A program made the position numbers and the translations under genes. Shown here in pieces: positions 16,479 through 25,726 of a DNA stretch of 64,000 nt. This DNA comes from Streptomyces cirratus (GTDB taxonomy: Bacteria > Actinomycetota > Actinomycetes > Streptomycetales > Streptomycetaceae): positions 124,001-188,000 of the forward strand of contig NZ_BMVP01000002.1 of the NCBI RefSeq assembly GCF_014650775.1. Reading direction: 5' to 3'. A model generated the notes under the pieces. That model worked only from the letters and a program-made list of their open reading frames with translations, searched no databases and was not told where the DNA came from. Position 1 is the stretch's first letter. Every line of letters starts with the position of its first letter.

Positions 16479-17139
16479 CCGTCCCCTTCTGCTGCTTGCG
16501 GGCCCGCCGGGAGCGGAGCACTTCGATGCCGAGGGGCAGCAGGGACACGGCGACGACCAGGGCGACGATCGGCAGCAGGTACCGGTCGACGTTCGGGATG
16601 GAGGAGCCGAGCGCGTACCCCGCGAGGACCAGGCCGACCGTCCAGACGAGGCCGCCGACGACCTGCCACAGGGCGAAGACGCGGGCCGGGACGTTCAGGG
16701 CCCCGGCCAGCGGGTTGAGGACCGTACGGACGATGGGGACGAAGCGGGCCAGCACGATCGCCTTGGCGTGCCCGTACTTCGCCAGGAACTCCTCGGCGCG
16801 CGCGGCGCCTTCGTGCAGCTTCCCGGACCGGCTGCGCTCCAGGAGGGCGCCGCCCGCGCGCCGCCCGATCAGGTAGCCGCACTGGGCGCCGGCCAGCGCG
16901 CCGGCCGCGGAGGCCGCCAGTACCAGCGGGAGCGACAGCCGGGCGTCACCGTCCGGGGTACCGGCGACGCACAGCAGACCGGCCGTGAACAGCAGGGAGT
17001 CGCCGGGCAGGAAGAAGCCGACCAGCAGCCCGGTCTCCGCGAACATCACCACCGCGACGCCGATGACGCCGAAGGTGGCGAGGAGCGAGTGCGCGTCGAG
17101 CAGGTTGACCGCGAGGTCGCTCGGGGTGGGGGCGCTCAT
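16468..17139 (-). CDS. DedA-family membrane protein
   Basis: This 223-residue protein shows the DedA (SNARE-associated/VTT) pattern. It has an early FAETGLLVGFFLPGDSLLFTAG, GYLIGRRAGG, then KYGHAKAIVLARFVPIVRTVLNPLAG, and two final helices. DedA proteins are thought to move or scramble lipid carriers and support envelope function; the acidic FAETG and arginine of ARFVPIVRT are the conserved residues. ATG 17139 follows GAGAGG. The open frame continues upstream without domain sense. It is separated from the LLM gene at 17186 by 46 bases and may be co-transcribed with it. Confidence 0.9.
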   Translation of the reverse strand: MSAPTPSDLAVNLLDAHSLLATFGVIGVAVVMFAETGLLVGFFLPGDSLLFTAGLLCVAGTPDGDARLSLPLVLAASAAGALAGAQCGYLIGRRAGGALLERSRSGKLHEGAARAEEFLAKYGHAKAIVLARFVPIVRTVLNPLAGALNVPARVFALWQVVGGLVWTVGLVLAGYALGSSIPNVDRYLLPIVALVVAVSLLPLGIEVLRSRRARKQQKGTATP

Positions 17140-17185
17140 GGGGGGACCTCTCGATGGTTCGGCCCGGGTTCGGCCCCGGTGTCGG

Positions 17186-18046
17186 TCAGAGGTACTGGGC
17201 GAAGTCGTCCAGTACGCGCAGGACGTCCTGCTCGGCCGCGGGCGGCAGTTGCAGTACGACCTCCTCGATCCCGAGGTCCGCGTAATGGGACAGCTTGCCC
17301 GGGTCGGGGCGGACCGCGTACGGGACCACCTGGAGGGCCTTCGGGTCGCGGCCCGCGTCCTCCCACGCGCGGCGCAGCACCGGCAGCGACTCGGTGAGGC
17401 CGCCGCCGCCGATGGGGAGCCAGCCGTCGGCGTGGTCGGCGACGGCCGCGAAGAGCTTCGGGCCGGCGGCGCCTCCGATGAGGGTGCGGGGGCCGTACAG
17501 CGGGACGCCGGGGCGCAGCTCACGGGCCGGGCGGGCCGGCTTGGGGTGGGCGTGGCTGGCCCGGACGGAGTTGAAGGCGCCTTCGTAGGGCATGGGTTCG
17601 GGGGCCCACAAGGCGCGCATCAGGGCCAGGCGGTCCCGGACCAGTTCCCGCCGGGTGCGCCACTCGACGCCGTGGTCGCAGGCCTCCTCGACGTTCCAGC
17701 CGTAGCCGACGCCGAGGGTGAAGCGGCCGCCGGAGAGGTGGTCCAGCGTGGCGGCCTGCTTCGCGAGGACGATGGGGTCGTGCTGGGCGACCAGGGTGAT
17801 CCCGGTGCCGAGGGCGAGCCGCTCGGTCACGGCGGAGGCCTGGGCGAGCGCGACGAAGGGGTCGAGGGTGCGGCCGTACTCCTCGGGGAGTTCACCGCCC
17901 ATGGGTGCGGCCGTGTCACGGGTGACGGGGATGTGGGTGTGCTCGGGGAGGTAGAGGCCGGAGAAGCCGCGCTCCTCCAGGGTGCGGGCGAGGCGGGTGG
18001 GGGTGATGGTGCGGTCGGTGAGGAAGATGGTCGTGGCGATCCGCAT
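17186..18046 (-). CDS. LLM-class F420-dependent oxidoreductase (TIGR03619-like)
   Basis: This 286-residue luciferase-like enzyme is related to the one at 4931. Visible marks are LYLPEHTHIPV, LGTGITLVAQHDP, the signature DHLSGGRFTLGVGYGWN, and ADGWLPIGGGGL. The EHTHIP sequence and compact length are common in the F420-using TIGR03619 group. ATG 18046 has GGAGGTG eight bases upstream. The substrate is unknown. It is the third LLM enzyme in 18 kb but has no CTGACG palindrome before it, so it is probably not in the same regulon. Confidence 0.87.
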   Translation of the reverse strand: MRIATTIFLTDRTITPTRLARTLEERGFSGLYLPEHTHIPVTRDTAAPMGGELPEEYGRTLDPFVALAQASAVTERLALGTGITLVAQHDPIVLAKQAATLDHLSGGRFTLGVGYGWNVEEACDHGVEWRTRRELVRDRLALMRALWAPEPMPYEGAFNSVRASHAHPKPARPARELRPGVPLYGPRTLIGGAAGPKLFAAVADHADGWLPIGGGGLTESLPVLRRAWEDAGRDPKALQVVPYAVRPDPGKLSHYADLGIEEVVLQLPPAAEQDVLRVLDDFAQYL

Positions 18047-18254
18047 GGGTGAAGACACCTCCGAGACGTCGGACGCCCAACGTACGGCTCCCCCGTCCCC
18101 TCCGACACCCCGAAGCCCGGGCCACGCCGCCTGCCGCCTGTGTCCCGCCGCCCGGCAACCCGCGCCCACCCGGCCGGCCGGCCGCGCCGCGCGCTGCTCA
18201 CGGCCGGCCGGGGCCCGTTCGCCGCCGACCGACGACACCACGTGCCGCGTCGCG

Positions 18255-19106
18255 TCAGTGCAGTGGCTGGCGGGCTTCCGTGCGGACCTTGAGGGTGGTC
18301 TCGGCCATCCGGTCGAGGTCGATGGAGGCGGGGTCCTGGAGGGTGGTTCCGGCGGTGACCACGGCCACCGTGGCGGCCGTGTTGGCGTCCGCCCAGGCGC
18401 ACATGGGGAGGGGGACCTTGGTGCCGTTCTGGAGGGAGGTCAGCACCTGGCAGGTCAAGGTGACGTCCGAGCCGGTCGGGGTGATGTCCTTCGGCGGGAC
18501 GGCCAACTGGGCGCCGTCACCCTCCTGGGCGCCCGCGATCATCTTGCGCCGGGCGCCCGCCGGGTCCTTGAACTGGCCGTACATGCCGGAGACGACGAGG
18601 ACGCCGGGATCGGTTGCGGAATCGGCGGAGGCGTACTGGGCGACCACCGGCTTCGGGTCACGCACCTTGGGGTCGTAGGCGCCGTCGACGATCTCCTTGC
18701 CCTTGGTCTGGGACGCGTCCTGCGACAGCTGGTACGTGCCGCTCAGCATCGTCTTCGGCACCGTCAGCTGGTACTCGGCCGCAGGGAACCCGGCCCCGCT
18801 CACGACGGCCCCCGCCCCGCTGATCCGGTTCACCACGAACCCCGCGACGAACAGCCCGCCCAGGGCGATCGCGACGACGGCGATCACCATCCCGGTCCGG
18901 TTCCTGCGCGGCGGCGGCCCCATGGGCGGCTGCCCCCACGGCGCCTGCCCCCACGGCGCCTGGCCGGGGTACGGCTGCGGCGGGTAGGGCTGCCCCGGGT
19001 GGCCCTGCTGCTGGGGGAACGGCGGGCCCCCGTACGGGTTCGGCTGCGGCTGGGGTCCGTACGGGCCCGGGGACTGCGGGGGCGGGGGCGGAGGCGGCAT
19101 GCTCAT
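18255..19106 (-). CDS. Proline-rich, single-pass membrane protein with secreted C-terminal domain
   Basis: The 283-residue product begins with about 65 residues rich in proline, glutamine and glycine, including a short tandem APWGQ-APWGQ. A membrane helix follows (MVIAVVAIALGGLFVAGFVV). The outer domain of about 190 residues has no catalytic motif I can name; PAEYQLTVPKTML and CQVLTSLQ are its clearest parts. The layout, with a cytoplasmic Pro-rich tail and external beta-rich domain, is common in Streptomyces hypothetical proteins. The role is unknown. Confidence 0.8.
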   Translation of the reverse strand: MSMPPPPPPPQSPGPYGPQPQPNPYGGPPFPQQQGHPGQPYPPQPYPGQAPWGQAPWGQPPMGPPPRRNRTGMVIAVVAIALGGLFVAGFVVNRISGAGAVVSGAGFPAAEYQLTVPKTMLSGTYQLSQDASQTKGKEIVDGAYDPKVRDPKPVVAQYASADSATDPGVLVVSGMYGQFKDPAGARRKMIAGAQEGDGAQLAVPPKDITPTGSDVTLTCQVLTSLQNGTKVPLPMCAWADANTAATVAVVTAGTTLQDPASIDLDRMAETTLKVRTEARQPLH

Positions 19107-19140
19107 GATCGGAACGCTACTTCACCCCTGCGACACCCCG

Positions 19141-20334
19141 TCAGCCGCGCGGGTACCGCGACAGCCAGCCCGGCGCGGAGGCGGAGGGGCCGTGGAGGGC
19201 GGCCCCCTGGGTCATCTCCAGCGCGAAGTCGTCGGCCAGCTCCAGGATCGTGGCGCGGCCCTCCAGATCGGCCAGCCAGGCGGCCGGCAGTGCCGTCTCC
19301 CCGTGCAGGGCCCCGAGCAGCGCCCCGCACATCGCGCCGGTGACGGTGGAGTCGCCGCCGTGGTTGACGGCCAGCCGCAGCCCGTGCGGCACGTCCTCGG
19401 CGACCAGGGCGCAGTACACGGCGACGGCCAGCGCGTCCTCGGCGTCGCGGCCGTCCCCCGGGGACAGGGATTCGACCGTCTTCGGGCTCGGTTCCCCCTG
19501 CGTGGCGGCCGACACCGCGCGCTGGAGGGCGTCGGTGACCGGCTGGTGGGCGGGGCGGGCACCGAGGAGGCCGAGGGCGCGCTGGACCGCGCCGTCCAGG
19601 GAGTCGCCCCGGGTCAGGCCGTGGACGGTCACGGCGAAGGCCCCGGCGGAGAGGAAGGCGGTGGGGTGCCCGTGGCTCTGCGTGGCGCATTCGACGGCGA
19701 GTTGCAGGACGAGGGCCGGTTCCCAGCCGACCAGCAGTCCGAAGGGCGCCGAGCGGGCGGTCGCGGCGGCGTCCCGGGCGGTGGGGTTCTTCGGCTGGTC
19801 CGGGGTGCCGAGGATGTCGTCGGCGAAGCCGGTCATGCAGGCGCGGTCCGGGCCGCGGCGGGCGTAGAGCCACTCCTGCTGCGCGAGCCAGCCGTTGTCC
19901 CGGCGGCGCTCGTCGGGGCCCCAGTCGTGCTGGGTCGCGGCCCAGCGCAGGTAGGCCCGGTGGACGTCGGTCGGCGGGTGCCAGCCGCCGGTGTCCCGGC
20001 GTACGTGGGCCCGGATCAGCCCGTCGACGGTGAAGAGGGCGAGCTGCGTGGAGGCGGTGACGCTGCCCCGGCGCCCGTAGGCGGGGGCCGGCTCGGTCAG
20101 GCCGGCCAGGCCGTGGGTCTCGCGGATGCCGTCGAGGGAGAGGCCGGCGACGGGCGCGCCGAGGGCGTCTCCGATCGCGGAGCCGAGCAGGGTGCCGCGG
20201 ACCCGGCTGCGGAAGTCCTGCTGCTCGGCCCGGCCCCAGAACGCGGTGGAGGTGGACGTGCCGGCCAGTGTGCGGGTGCCCGTGGGGGCCGCCGTGTCCG
20301 GAAGGGCCGTAGGCGTCGCCGTACTCGTGTCCAT
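19141..20334 (-). CDS. ADP-ribosylglycohydrolase family protein
   Basis: This 397-residue protein has the DraG/ARH pattern. It opens the fold with VRGTLLGSAIGDALGAPV, continues with SVTASTQLALFTVDGLI, and carries the metal-binding NHGGDSTVTGAMCGALLGA late in the sequence. These enzymes remove ADP-ribose from proteins or other targets with two magnesium ions. Here the N-terminal metal motif often seen as TDDT reads TASTQ, so part of the first site is changed; activity may be weak or the substrate different. A threonine/alanine-rich tail of about 35 residues comes first. The gene is divergent from the phosphatase at 20568, with 233 bases between. Confidence 0.82.
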   Translation of the reverse strand: MDTSTATPTALPDTAAPTGTRTLAGTSTSTAFWGRAEQQDFRSRVRGTLLGSAIGDALGAPVAGLSLDGIRETHGLAGLTEPAPAYGRRGSVTASTQLALFTVDGLIRAHVRRDTGGWHPPTDVHRAYLRWAATQHDWGPDERRRDNGWLAQQEWLYARRGPDRACMTGFADDILGTPDQPKNPTARDAAATARSAPFGLLVGWEPALVLQLAVECATQSHGHPTAFLSAGAFAVTVHGLTRGDSLDGAVQRALGLLGARPAHQPVTDALQRAVSAATQGEPSPKTVESLSPGDGRDAEDALAVAVYCALVAEDVPHGLRLAVNHGGDSTVTGAMCGALLGALHGETALPAAWLADLEGRATILELADDFALEMTQGAALHGPSASAPGWLSRYPRG

Positions 20335-20567
20335 GCTGTTTCCCCCCAGGCTTTGGCGCGCACTTTAGTGGACATGTTCGGTCGAACCCGGAAGGTAGGA
20401 GTCACGTCGGGCAGAAGTGGTCGGAGAACGGCCGGAATCCGAACAGTTCAGGCCGCCGTCTCAGCCGTCGGACTTTCATGGCACGTTTTGCCACTGGCCT
20501 TGGTGCAGGTCGTTTTCGGCCACATCTCGTTCACCCGGCGTTCGCGGCGGCCCCACAGCCTCGGGGC

Positions 20568-21650
20568 ATGAAGAAGGCACTGCTCACCGCGACCGTCGTC
20601 GCCTCCGCACTCACCGTCTCCCTCATCGCGGCCCCCGCCGCCACCGCCTCCGGCTGGGAGCTGCCCTGGTCGGGCCACCACCAGGGGCAGGCCGTTCCCT
20701 TCACCGAGGCCACCGTGACCGCCGGCGCCGACGGCTCGTACACGGTGAAGTGGAAGGCCCGCGGCGTCCGACGGGTCGAGATCAGGGCCAACGGAAAGGC
20801 CGTGGCCAAGGGCGGCGCCGAAGGGCGGGCCGTGGTGACGGGGCTGCCCGCCGCCGACCGCCAGTGGTTCGACTTCACGCCCGACCGCGGCCAGGGCCTG
20901 CGCCTGGCGGACCGGCTGGTCAAGCTGGAAGGCGCCGTCAACTTCCGTGACGCCGGCGGCTACCGCACCGCGGGCGGCCAGTGGGTCAAGATGGGCGAGG
21001 TCTACCGCTCCGACGCGCTGGACAAGCTCACCGCCGCCGACCTCGCCGTGCTCCAGCGCCTGCGCGTGAAGACCGTCTTCGACCTGCGCATGGAGGGCGA
21101 GCGCACGACGGCCCCCGACAAGGTCCCGGCGGACGCCACGTACACCGTCGCCGACGTCTTCGCGGGCTCGCCGTCCTTCCTGACCAGGCCCAAGACCCCC
21201 GACGAGGCCGTGAAGGCCATGACGGACGCCGAGAAGACCATGGTCAGCGGCACGGGCGGCAAGGCGGCGTACGCCAAGGTCTTCGAGGGCATCGAGGGCG
21301 CCGGCCGCAGCCGCACCGTCATCTTCCACTGCACGGCCGGGAAGGACCGCACCGGCTGGGCGAGCGCCGCGCTGCTGACGGCCCTCGGGGTGCCGCGGGA
21401 GACCGTCATGGCCGACTACCTGGCCAGCAACGACTACCGCAAGGCCGCCAACGACGCGGTCCTGTCCCGCCTCCCGGCGCAGCAGGCCGCCGTCTACAAG
21501 CCGATGCTCGACGTGCGCCCCGAGTACCTGAACGCGGGCTACGACGAGGTGAAGGCCTCGTACGGCACCTTCGACCGCTACCTCGGCCAGGGCCTCGGCG
21601 TCGACGCCCGTGAACTCAAGCAGCTCAAGAAGGACCTCCTCGTCGGCTGA
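20568..21650 (+). CDS. Secreted tyrosine-protein phosphatase-like protein
   Basis: The 360-residue product starts with a signal peptide (LLTATVVASALTVSLIAAPA). Residues 40-110 form a small beta-domain. The rest is a Y_phosphatase3 domain with NFRDAGGYRT and the active-site loop HCTAGKDRTGW (cysteine 255, arginine 261). It should dephosphorylate phosphotyrosine or a phospholipid outside the cytoplasm. ATG 20568 gives the signal peptide at the very start; the open frame upstream is spurious. The upstream gap is shared with the divergent ADP-ribosylglycohydrolase. Confidence 0.9.
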   Translation: MKKALLTATVVASALTVSLIAAPAATASGWELPWSGHHQGQAVPFTEATVTAGADGSYTVKWKARGVRRVEIRANGKAVAKGGAEGRAVVTGLPAADRQWFDFTPDRGQGLRLADRLVKLEGAVNFRDAGGYRTAGGQWVKMGEVYRSDALDKLTAADLAVLQRLRVKTVFDLRMEGERTTAPDKVPADATYTVADVFAGSPSFLTRPKTPDEAVKAMTDAEKTMVSGTGGKAAYAKVFEGIEGAGRSRTVIFHCTAGKDRTGWASAALLTALGVPRETVMADYLASNDYRKAANDAVLSRLPAQQAAVYKPMLDVRPEYLNAGYDEVKASYGTFDRYLGQGLGVDARELKQLKKDLLVG

Positions 21651-21722
21651 TGCGGACGCGACGACGCCCCCGGACGGTCGGCGACCGCCCGGGGGCGCGC
21701 GCGTGCCTGCGCGACAGCGGCG

Positions 21723-22157
21723 TCAGCAGGCGAAGTCGACGCGGCGGAAAGAGGCGTAGTGGTCCGCCGTGTAGTAGTCCTCGGCGGTCTGCTGCCCGGT
21801 GATGATGCGACGGGCGCCACGGGTCGGGGAGCCCGGGGTGATGACGGTGTACTCGTGGTAGTACCCGGTGGAGTGGCTGGGCAGCAGGCCCTCGCGGTTC
21901 TGGAAGACGACGCCGTCCTGGGAGTACGGGAACGGGCCGCCCTCGTCGATGAGGTCGAGGGTGTCGTGCGCCTGGGAGGGCAGGGCGGAGTAACAGATCC
22001 GGCCGACCGAGGCGGACACCGAGGTGACGGGGGCGACGGAGGCGGGGGTGACGGAGGCGGGCGCGGCGGAGGCGGCCGGGCCCGCGAGGAGGGCGGCGGC
22101 GAAGGCGGTGGCCGCGCCGAGGGCTGCGATGCGTGGGGAGATCCTCATGCCGGCCAT
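21723..22157 (-). CDS. Secreted guanyl-specific ribonuclease, RNase Sa type
   Basis: The product has a signal peptide (IAALGAATAFAAALLAG) and a mature domain of about 96 residues. The mature part matches RNase Sa from Streptomyces aureofaciens closely. It has the cysteine pair (ICYSALP and the final FAC), GPFPYSQDGVVFQNRE, the catalytic glutamate of YYHEYTVI, arginine of RIITG, and histidine of DHYASF. It cleaves RNA after guanosine. A valine/alanine/proline spacer (residues 30-50) lies between signal and domain. The start is uncertain between ATGs at 22157 and 22148; neither has a clear ribosome site. No barstar-like inhibitor gene is adjacent. Confidence 0.93.
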   Translation of the reverse strand: MAGMRISPRIAALGAATAFAAALLAGPAASAAPASVTPASVAPVTSVSASVGRICYSALPSQAHDTLDLIDEGGPFPYSQDGVVFQNREGLLPSHSTGYYHEYTVITPGSPTRGARRIITGQQTAEDYYTADHYASFRRVDFAC

Positions 22158-22292
22158 GCTGACGCGCGTAGACCGGCGGCCGGAATAGCAACAGCCTTGT
22201 GTTCCGCGCCTGTTCACCCGGCCCACGGCCGGCGGAACCGGGCCGCCGCCCGGCCTTAAACCGTCCGCAACCCGCCCCCCCGCGGCAGCCCG

Positions 22293-24869
22293 TCAGTCCA
22301 CCAGCGGCAGCAGCTCCGGCAGGTGCCCGTCCGACGCCTCGGCCGCACGCCGGCGCTCCTGTGGAACCTCCCCGTACAGGGTCGTACGGGGCTTCGCCGG
22401 CCGCCCGGCGGCCTCCGCGACCGCGACCAGGTCCCGGACGGACTTGTACGAGCCGTAGGAGGAGCCCGCCATCCGCGAGATGGTCTCCTCCATCAGCGTG
22501 CCGCCCAGGTCGTTGGCGCCGGAGCGCAGCATCTCGGCCGCGCCCTCCGCACCCAGCTTCACCCAGCTCGTCTGGATGTTGGTGATGTGCGGGTGCAGCA
22601 GGATCCGGGCCATCGCCGTCACCGCCCGGTTGTCCCGCACCGTCGGCCCGGGCCGTGCGATGCCCGCCAGGTACACGGGCGCGTTGGTGTGGATGAACGG
22701 CAGCGTCACGAACTCCGTGAAACCACCGGTCTGCTGCTGGATGCGGGCCAGTGTGCGCAGGTGGCCGAGCCAGTGGCGGGGCTGGTCCACGTGCCCGTAC
22801 ATCATCGTGGACGACGAGCGGATGCCCAGCTCGTGCGCCGTCGTGATCACGTCGATCCAGTCGGCCGTCGGCAGCTTCCCCTTGGTCAGCACCCAGCGGA
22901 CCTCGTCGTCCAGGATCTCCGCCGCCGTACCCGGTATCGAGTCCAGCCCGGCCTCCTTGGCGGCGGTCAGCCACTCCCGTACCGACAGACCCGTCCGCGT
23001 GGCGCCGTTGACCACCTCCATCGGCGAGAACGCGTGGACGTGCATGCCCGGCACCCGCTTCTTCACCGCCCGCGCGATGTCGAAGTACGCCGTCCCGGGC
23101 AGGTCCGGGTGGATGCCGCCCTGCATGCAGACCTCGACCGCGCCGACGTCCCACGCCTGCGCGGCCCGGTCCGCGACCTGGTCCAAGGAGAGCGTGTACG
23201 CGTCCGCGTCCGTGCGGCGCTGCGCGAACGCGCAGAACCGGCAGCCGGTGTAGCAGACGTTGGTGAAGTTGATGTTCCGCGTGACGATGTACGTGACGTC
23301 CTCGCCCACGACCGACCTGCGCAGGTCGTCCGCGACCCGGCACAGCGCGTCCAGCGCGGGCCCGTCGGCGTGCAGCAGCGCCAGCGCCTGGGCGTCGCTC
23401 AGCTTCGTCGGGTCGTCGGCGGCCTGCGCGAGCGCGGCCCGTACGTCCGTGTCGATGCGCTCGGGCACCATGCCGGGCGCGGCGGCCTCGCGCAGCGCCT
23501 CCCAGTCGCCGTAGACGAGGTCGAAGTCCTCGCGCCGGTCGCCCGTACGCCCCTCGGTGTCGATGGTGGCGTGCAGGTCGGTGCGCCCGTAGGCGGTGAA
23601 GCTGTCGTCCGGCTCCTGCCACGGGTGGCCCGTCACCTCGGCGGCCTCGTTCGCCAGCCCCGTCTGCGGATCGGCGAGCGCCCGTACGTGCGGCAGCAGG
23701 CGCGGGTCCAGCCACGGCTCGCCGCGCCGCACGAACTCGGGGTACACGCACAGCCGTTCGCGGAGCTCGAAGCCGACGGCCGCCGACTGCTGTGCCAGCA
23801 GGTCGATCTGGGGCCAGGGCCGCTCGGGGTTGACGTGGTCGGGCGTCAGCGGCGAGACGCCGCCCCAGTCGTCGATGCCGGCGCCGATCAGCCGCGCGTA
23901 CTCGCCGTCGACCAGGTTGGGCGGTGCCTGGAGGCAGGCCGAGGGGCCCATGATGTGCCGGGCCACGGCGATCGTCGCGACGAGGTCGTCCAGTTCCGCG
24001 TCCGGCATGCCGCGCATCGCCGTGTCCGGCTTGGCGCGGAAGTTCTGGATGATCAGCTCCTGGATGCCGTGGTAGGCGCGCGAGACGCGGCGCAGCGCGA
24101 ACAGCGACTCCGCGCGCTCCTCGTACGTCTCGCCGATGCCGATGAGCAGGCCGGAGGTGAAGGGTACGGAGGAACGCCCGGCGTCCTCCAGGACGCGCAG
24201 CCGGACCGCCGGCTCCTTGTCGGGGGAGCCGTGGTGCGGGCCGCCCGGCTCGGACCACAGGCGGGTGGCGGTGGTCTCCAGCATCATCCCCATCGACGGG
24301 GCGACCGGCTTGAGGCGCTGGAAGTCGGCCCAGGACATCACTCCCGGGTTGAGGTGGGGGAGGAGGCCCGTCTCTTCCAGGATGCGGATCGAGACGGCCC
24401 GTACGTAGGAGATCGTGTCGTCGTAGCCGTGCGCCTCCAGCCACTCGCGCGCCTCGGGCCAGCGGTCCTCGGGCTTGTCCCCGAGGGTGATGAGTGCTTC
24501 CTTGCAGCCGAGCGCGGCGCCGCGGCGGGCGATGTCGAGGACCTCGTCGGGCGACATGTACATACCGTGACCGGCCCTGCGGAGCTTGCCGGGGACGGTG
24601 GCGAAGGTGCAGTAGTGGCACTTGTCGCGGCACAGGCGGGTGAGGGGGATGAACACGCTCTTCGAGTAGGTGATCACGCCCGGCCGGCCGGCCGCGGCGA
24701 GACCGGCGTCGCGCACCCGGGCGGCGGAGGCGGCGAGGTCCGTCAGGGCCGCACCTCGCGCCTGGAGGAGCACGGCCGCCTCGGTCGCGTCGAGCGCGAC
24801 GCCGTCCCGGGCCCGCCGGAGCGCGCGGCGCATCGCGTTGTCGGTCGGGGCGTCACTCGCAGTGGTCAT
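22293..24869 (-). CDS. fbiC: FO synthase, fused CofG-CofH (FbiC)
   Basis: This 858-residue protein joins two radical-SAM enzymes that make FO, the deazaflavin core of coenzyme F420, from tyrosine and a ribityl-uracil. The first half (CofG) carries CRDKCHYC at residues 80-87 and the second half (CofH) carries CYTGCRFC near residue 540; each binds a 4Fe-4S cluster. The CofH half also shows QGGIHPDL and [14 protein letters not shown] family blocks. Length matches actinobacterial FbiC. It is monocistronic as far as can be seen, with 40 bases to the SDR gene upstream. Its product is needed by the F420-dependent enzymes elsewhere in the window. Confidence 0.96.
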   Translation of the reverse strand: MTTASDAPTDNAMRRALRRARDGVALDATEAAVLLQARGAALTDLAASAARVRDAGLAAAGRPGVITYSKSVFIPLTRLCRDKCHYCTFATVPGKLRRAGHGMYMSPDEVLDIARRGAALGCKEALITLGDKPEDRWPEAREWLEAHGYDDTISYVRAVSIRILEETGLLPHLNPGVMSWADFQRLKPVAPSMGMMLETTATRLWSEPGGPHHGSPDKEPAVRLRVLEDAGRSSVPFTSGLLIGIGETYEERAESLFALRRVSRAYHGIQELIIQNFRAKPDTAMRGMPDAELDDLVATIAVARHIMGPSACLQAPPNLVDGEYARLIGAGIDDWGGVSPLTPDHVNPERPWPQIDLLAQQSAAVGFELRERLCVYPEFVRRGEPWLDPRLLPHVRALADPQTGLANEAAEVTGHPWQEPDDSFTAYGRTDLHATIDTEGRTGDRREDFDLVYGDWEALREAAAPGMVPERIDTDVRAALAQAADDPTKLSDAQALALLHADGPALDALCRVADDLRRSVVGEDVTYIVTRNINFTNVCYTGCRFCAFAQRRTDADAYTLSLDQVADRAAQAWDVGAVEVCMQGGIHPDLPGTAYFDIARAVKKRVPGMHVHAFSPMEVVNGATRTGLSVREWLTAAKEAGLDSIPGTAAEILDDEVRWVLTKGKLPTADWIDVITTAHELGIRSSSTMMYGHVDQPRHWLGHLRTLARIQQQTGGFTEFVTLPFIHTNAPVYLAGIARPGPTVRDNRAVTAMARILLHPHITNIQTSWVKLGAEGAAEMLRSGANDLGGTLMEETISRMAGSSYGSYKSVRDLVAVAEAAGRPAKPRTTLYGEVPQERRRAAEASDGHLPELLPLVD

Positions 24870-24909
24870 GCGCCGAGCATACGATCCGGTCGACCGGACC
24901 GGGGGAGCG

Positions 24910-25692
24910 TCATCGCATCAGCTCACCGGCGTTGACCAGCAGGGACTGGCCGGTTATGGCCCGCGCGCGGTCGGAGGCGAAGAAGACGGCGGCGTCCGCG
25001 ACGTCCCCGTCGGTGGCGAGGTCCGGCAGCGCCATCCGCTCGGTGAGCCGGGCCCGTACGTCGGCTTCCGGCACGCCTTCGGAGTGTGCGGTGAACGTCA
25101 CGAAGGCCTGCACGGGCGGACCCCACATCCACCCCGGCAGCACGGTGTTGACGCGGATCCGGTGGGGGCCGAGCTCCCGCGCCATGGAGTACATGGTGGA
25201 GGTCAGCGCCCCTTTGGACGCGGCGTACGCGGCCTGCTGCACCTGGGACGGGGAGGCCACGGCGGACTGGGTGCCGATGATGACGACGGACCCGCCGGCC
25301 CGCTTGAGCGCGGGCAGACAGGCCCGGGTCATGCGCAGGGTGCCGAGGAGGTTGACGTCGATGATCTGCTGCCAGGTGCCGAAGTCGGCGTCTTCGAGGC
25401 CGCCGAAGTACGAGTCCCAGGCGGCCACGTGCACGACGGCGTCGATGCCGCCGAACCGTTCCACGGCGAGCGCGGCGAGGGCCTCGCACTGGGCCTCGTC
25501 GGTGATGTCGGTGGGGCGGTGGGCGGTGTGCGCGCCGTCGGGGTCGATCTCGGCGGCGGCCTTGACGAGGTTCGCCGCCGTCCGCGCTCCGAGCACGGCG
25601 TTCCCCCCGTCCCGCACGACGGCGGCCGCCACCTGATGTCCGAGCCCGGCCCCGACCCCGGAGATGACGACGGTCCTCCCGCGAAGCAGCAT
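24910..25692 (-). CDS. Short-chain dehydrogenase under the palindromic operator
   Basis: This 260-residue SDR has GVGAGLG as its nucleotide-binding loop, ARTAANL, a serine/threonine in GTQSAVAS, and catalytic YAASK. The first glycine motif lacks the usual TGA, reading SGVGAGLG. It is a different branch from the SDR at 5895. ATG 25692 follows AGGAGGAGGG, and the palindrome at 25712-25726 lies 19 bases before the start. This links the gene to the amidohydrolase and LLM genes 20 kb away. The reaction is oxidation or reduction of an alcohol or ketone; the substrate is unknown. Confidence 0.87.
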   Translation of the reverse strand: MLLRGRTVVISGVGAGLGHQVAAAVVRDGGNAVLGARTAANLVKAAAEIDPDGAHTAHRPTDITDEAQCEALAALAVERFGGIDAVVHVAAWDSYFGGLEDADFGTWQQIIDVNLLGTLRMTRACLPALKRAGGSVVIIGTQSAVASPSQVQQAAYAASKGALTSTMYSMARELGPHRIRVNTVLPGWMWGPPVQAFVTFTAHSEGVPEADVRARLTERMALPDLATDGDVADAAVFFASDRARAITGQSLLVNAGELMR

Positions 25693-25711
25693 GACCCCTC
25701 CTCCTGTCCAT

Positions 25712-25726
25712 CTGACGGCTCGTCAG
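25712..25726. promoter_or_regulatory. Palindromic operator, copy 4 (CTGACG-GCT-CGTCAG)
   Basis: The fourth perfect copy of the 6-3-6 palindrome stands before the SDR gene on the minus strand, with the gene's ribosome site between. Its distance from the start codon (19 bases) is close to that of copies 1 and 3 (21 and 13 bases), as expected of a conserved operator-promoter layout. Confidence 0.7.

Noticed and set aside
21625..24633. 1002-residue open frame on the minus strand overlapping fbiC and the RNase gene
   Set aside because: It is a shifted frame of real genes; its product is Arg/Ala/Gly-rich and matches nothing, whereas fbiC is complete in its own frame.
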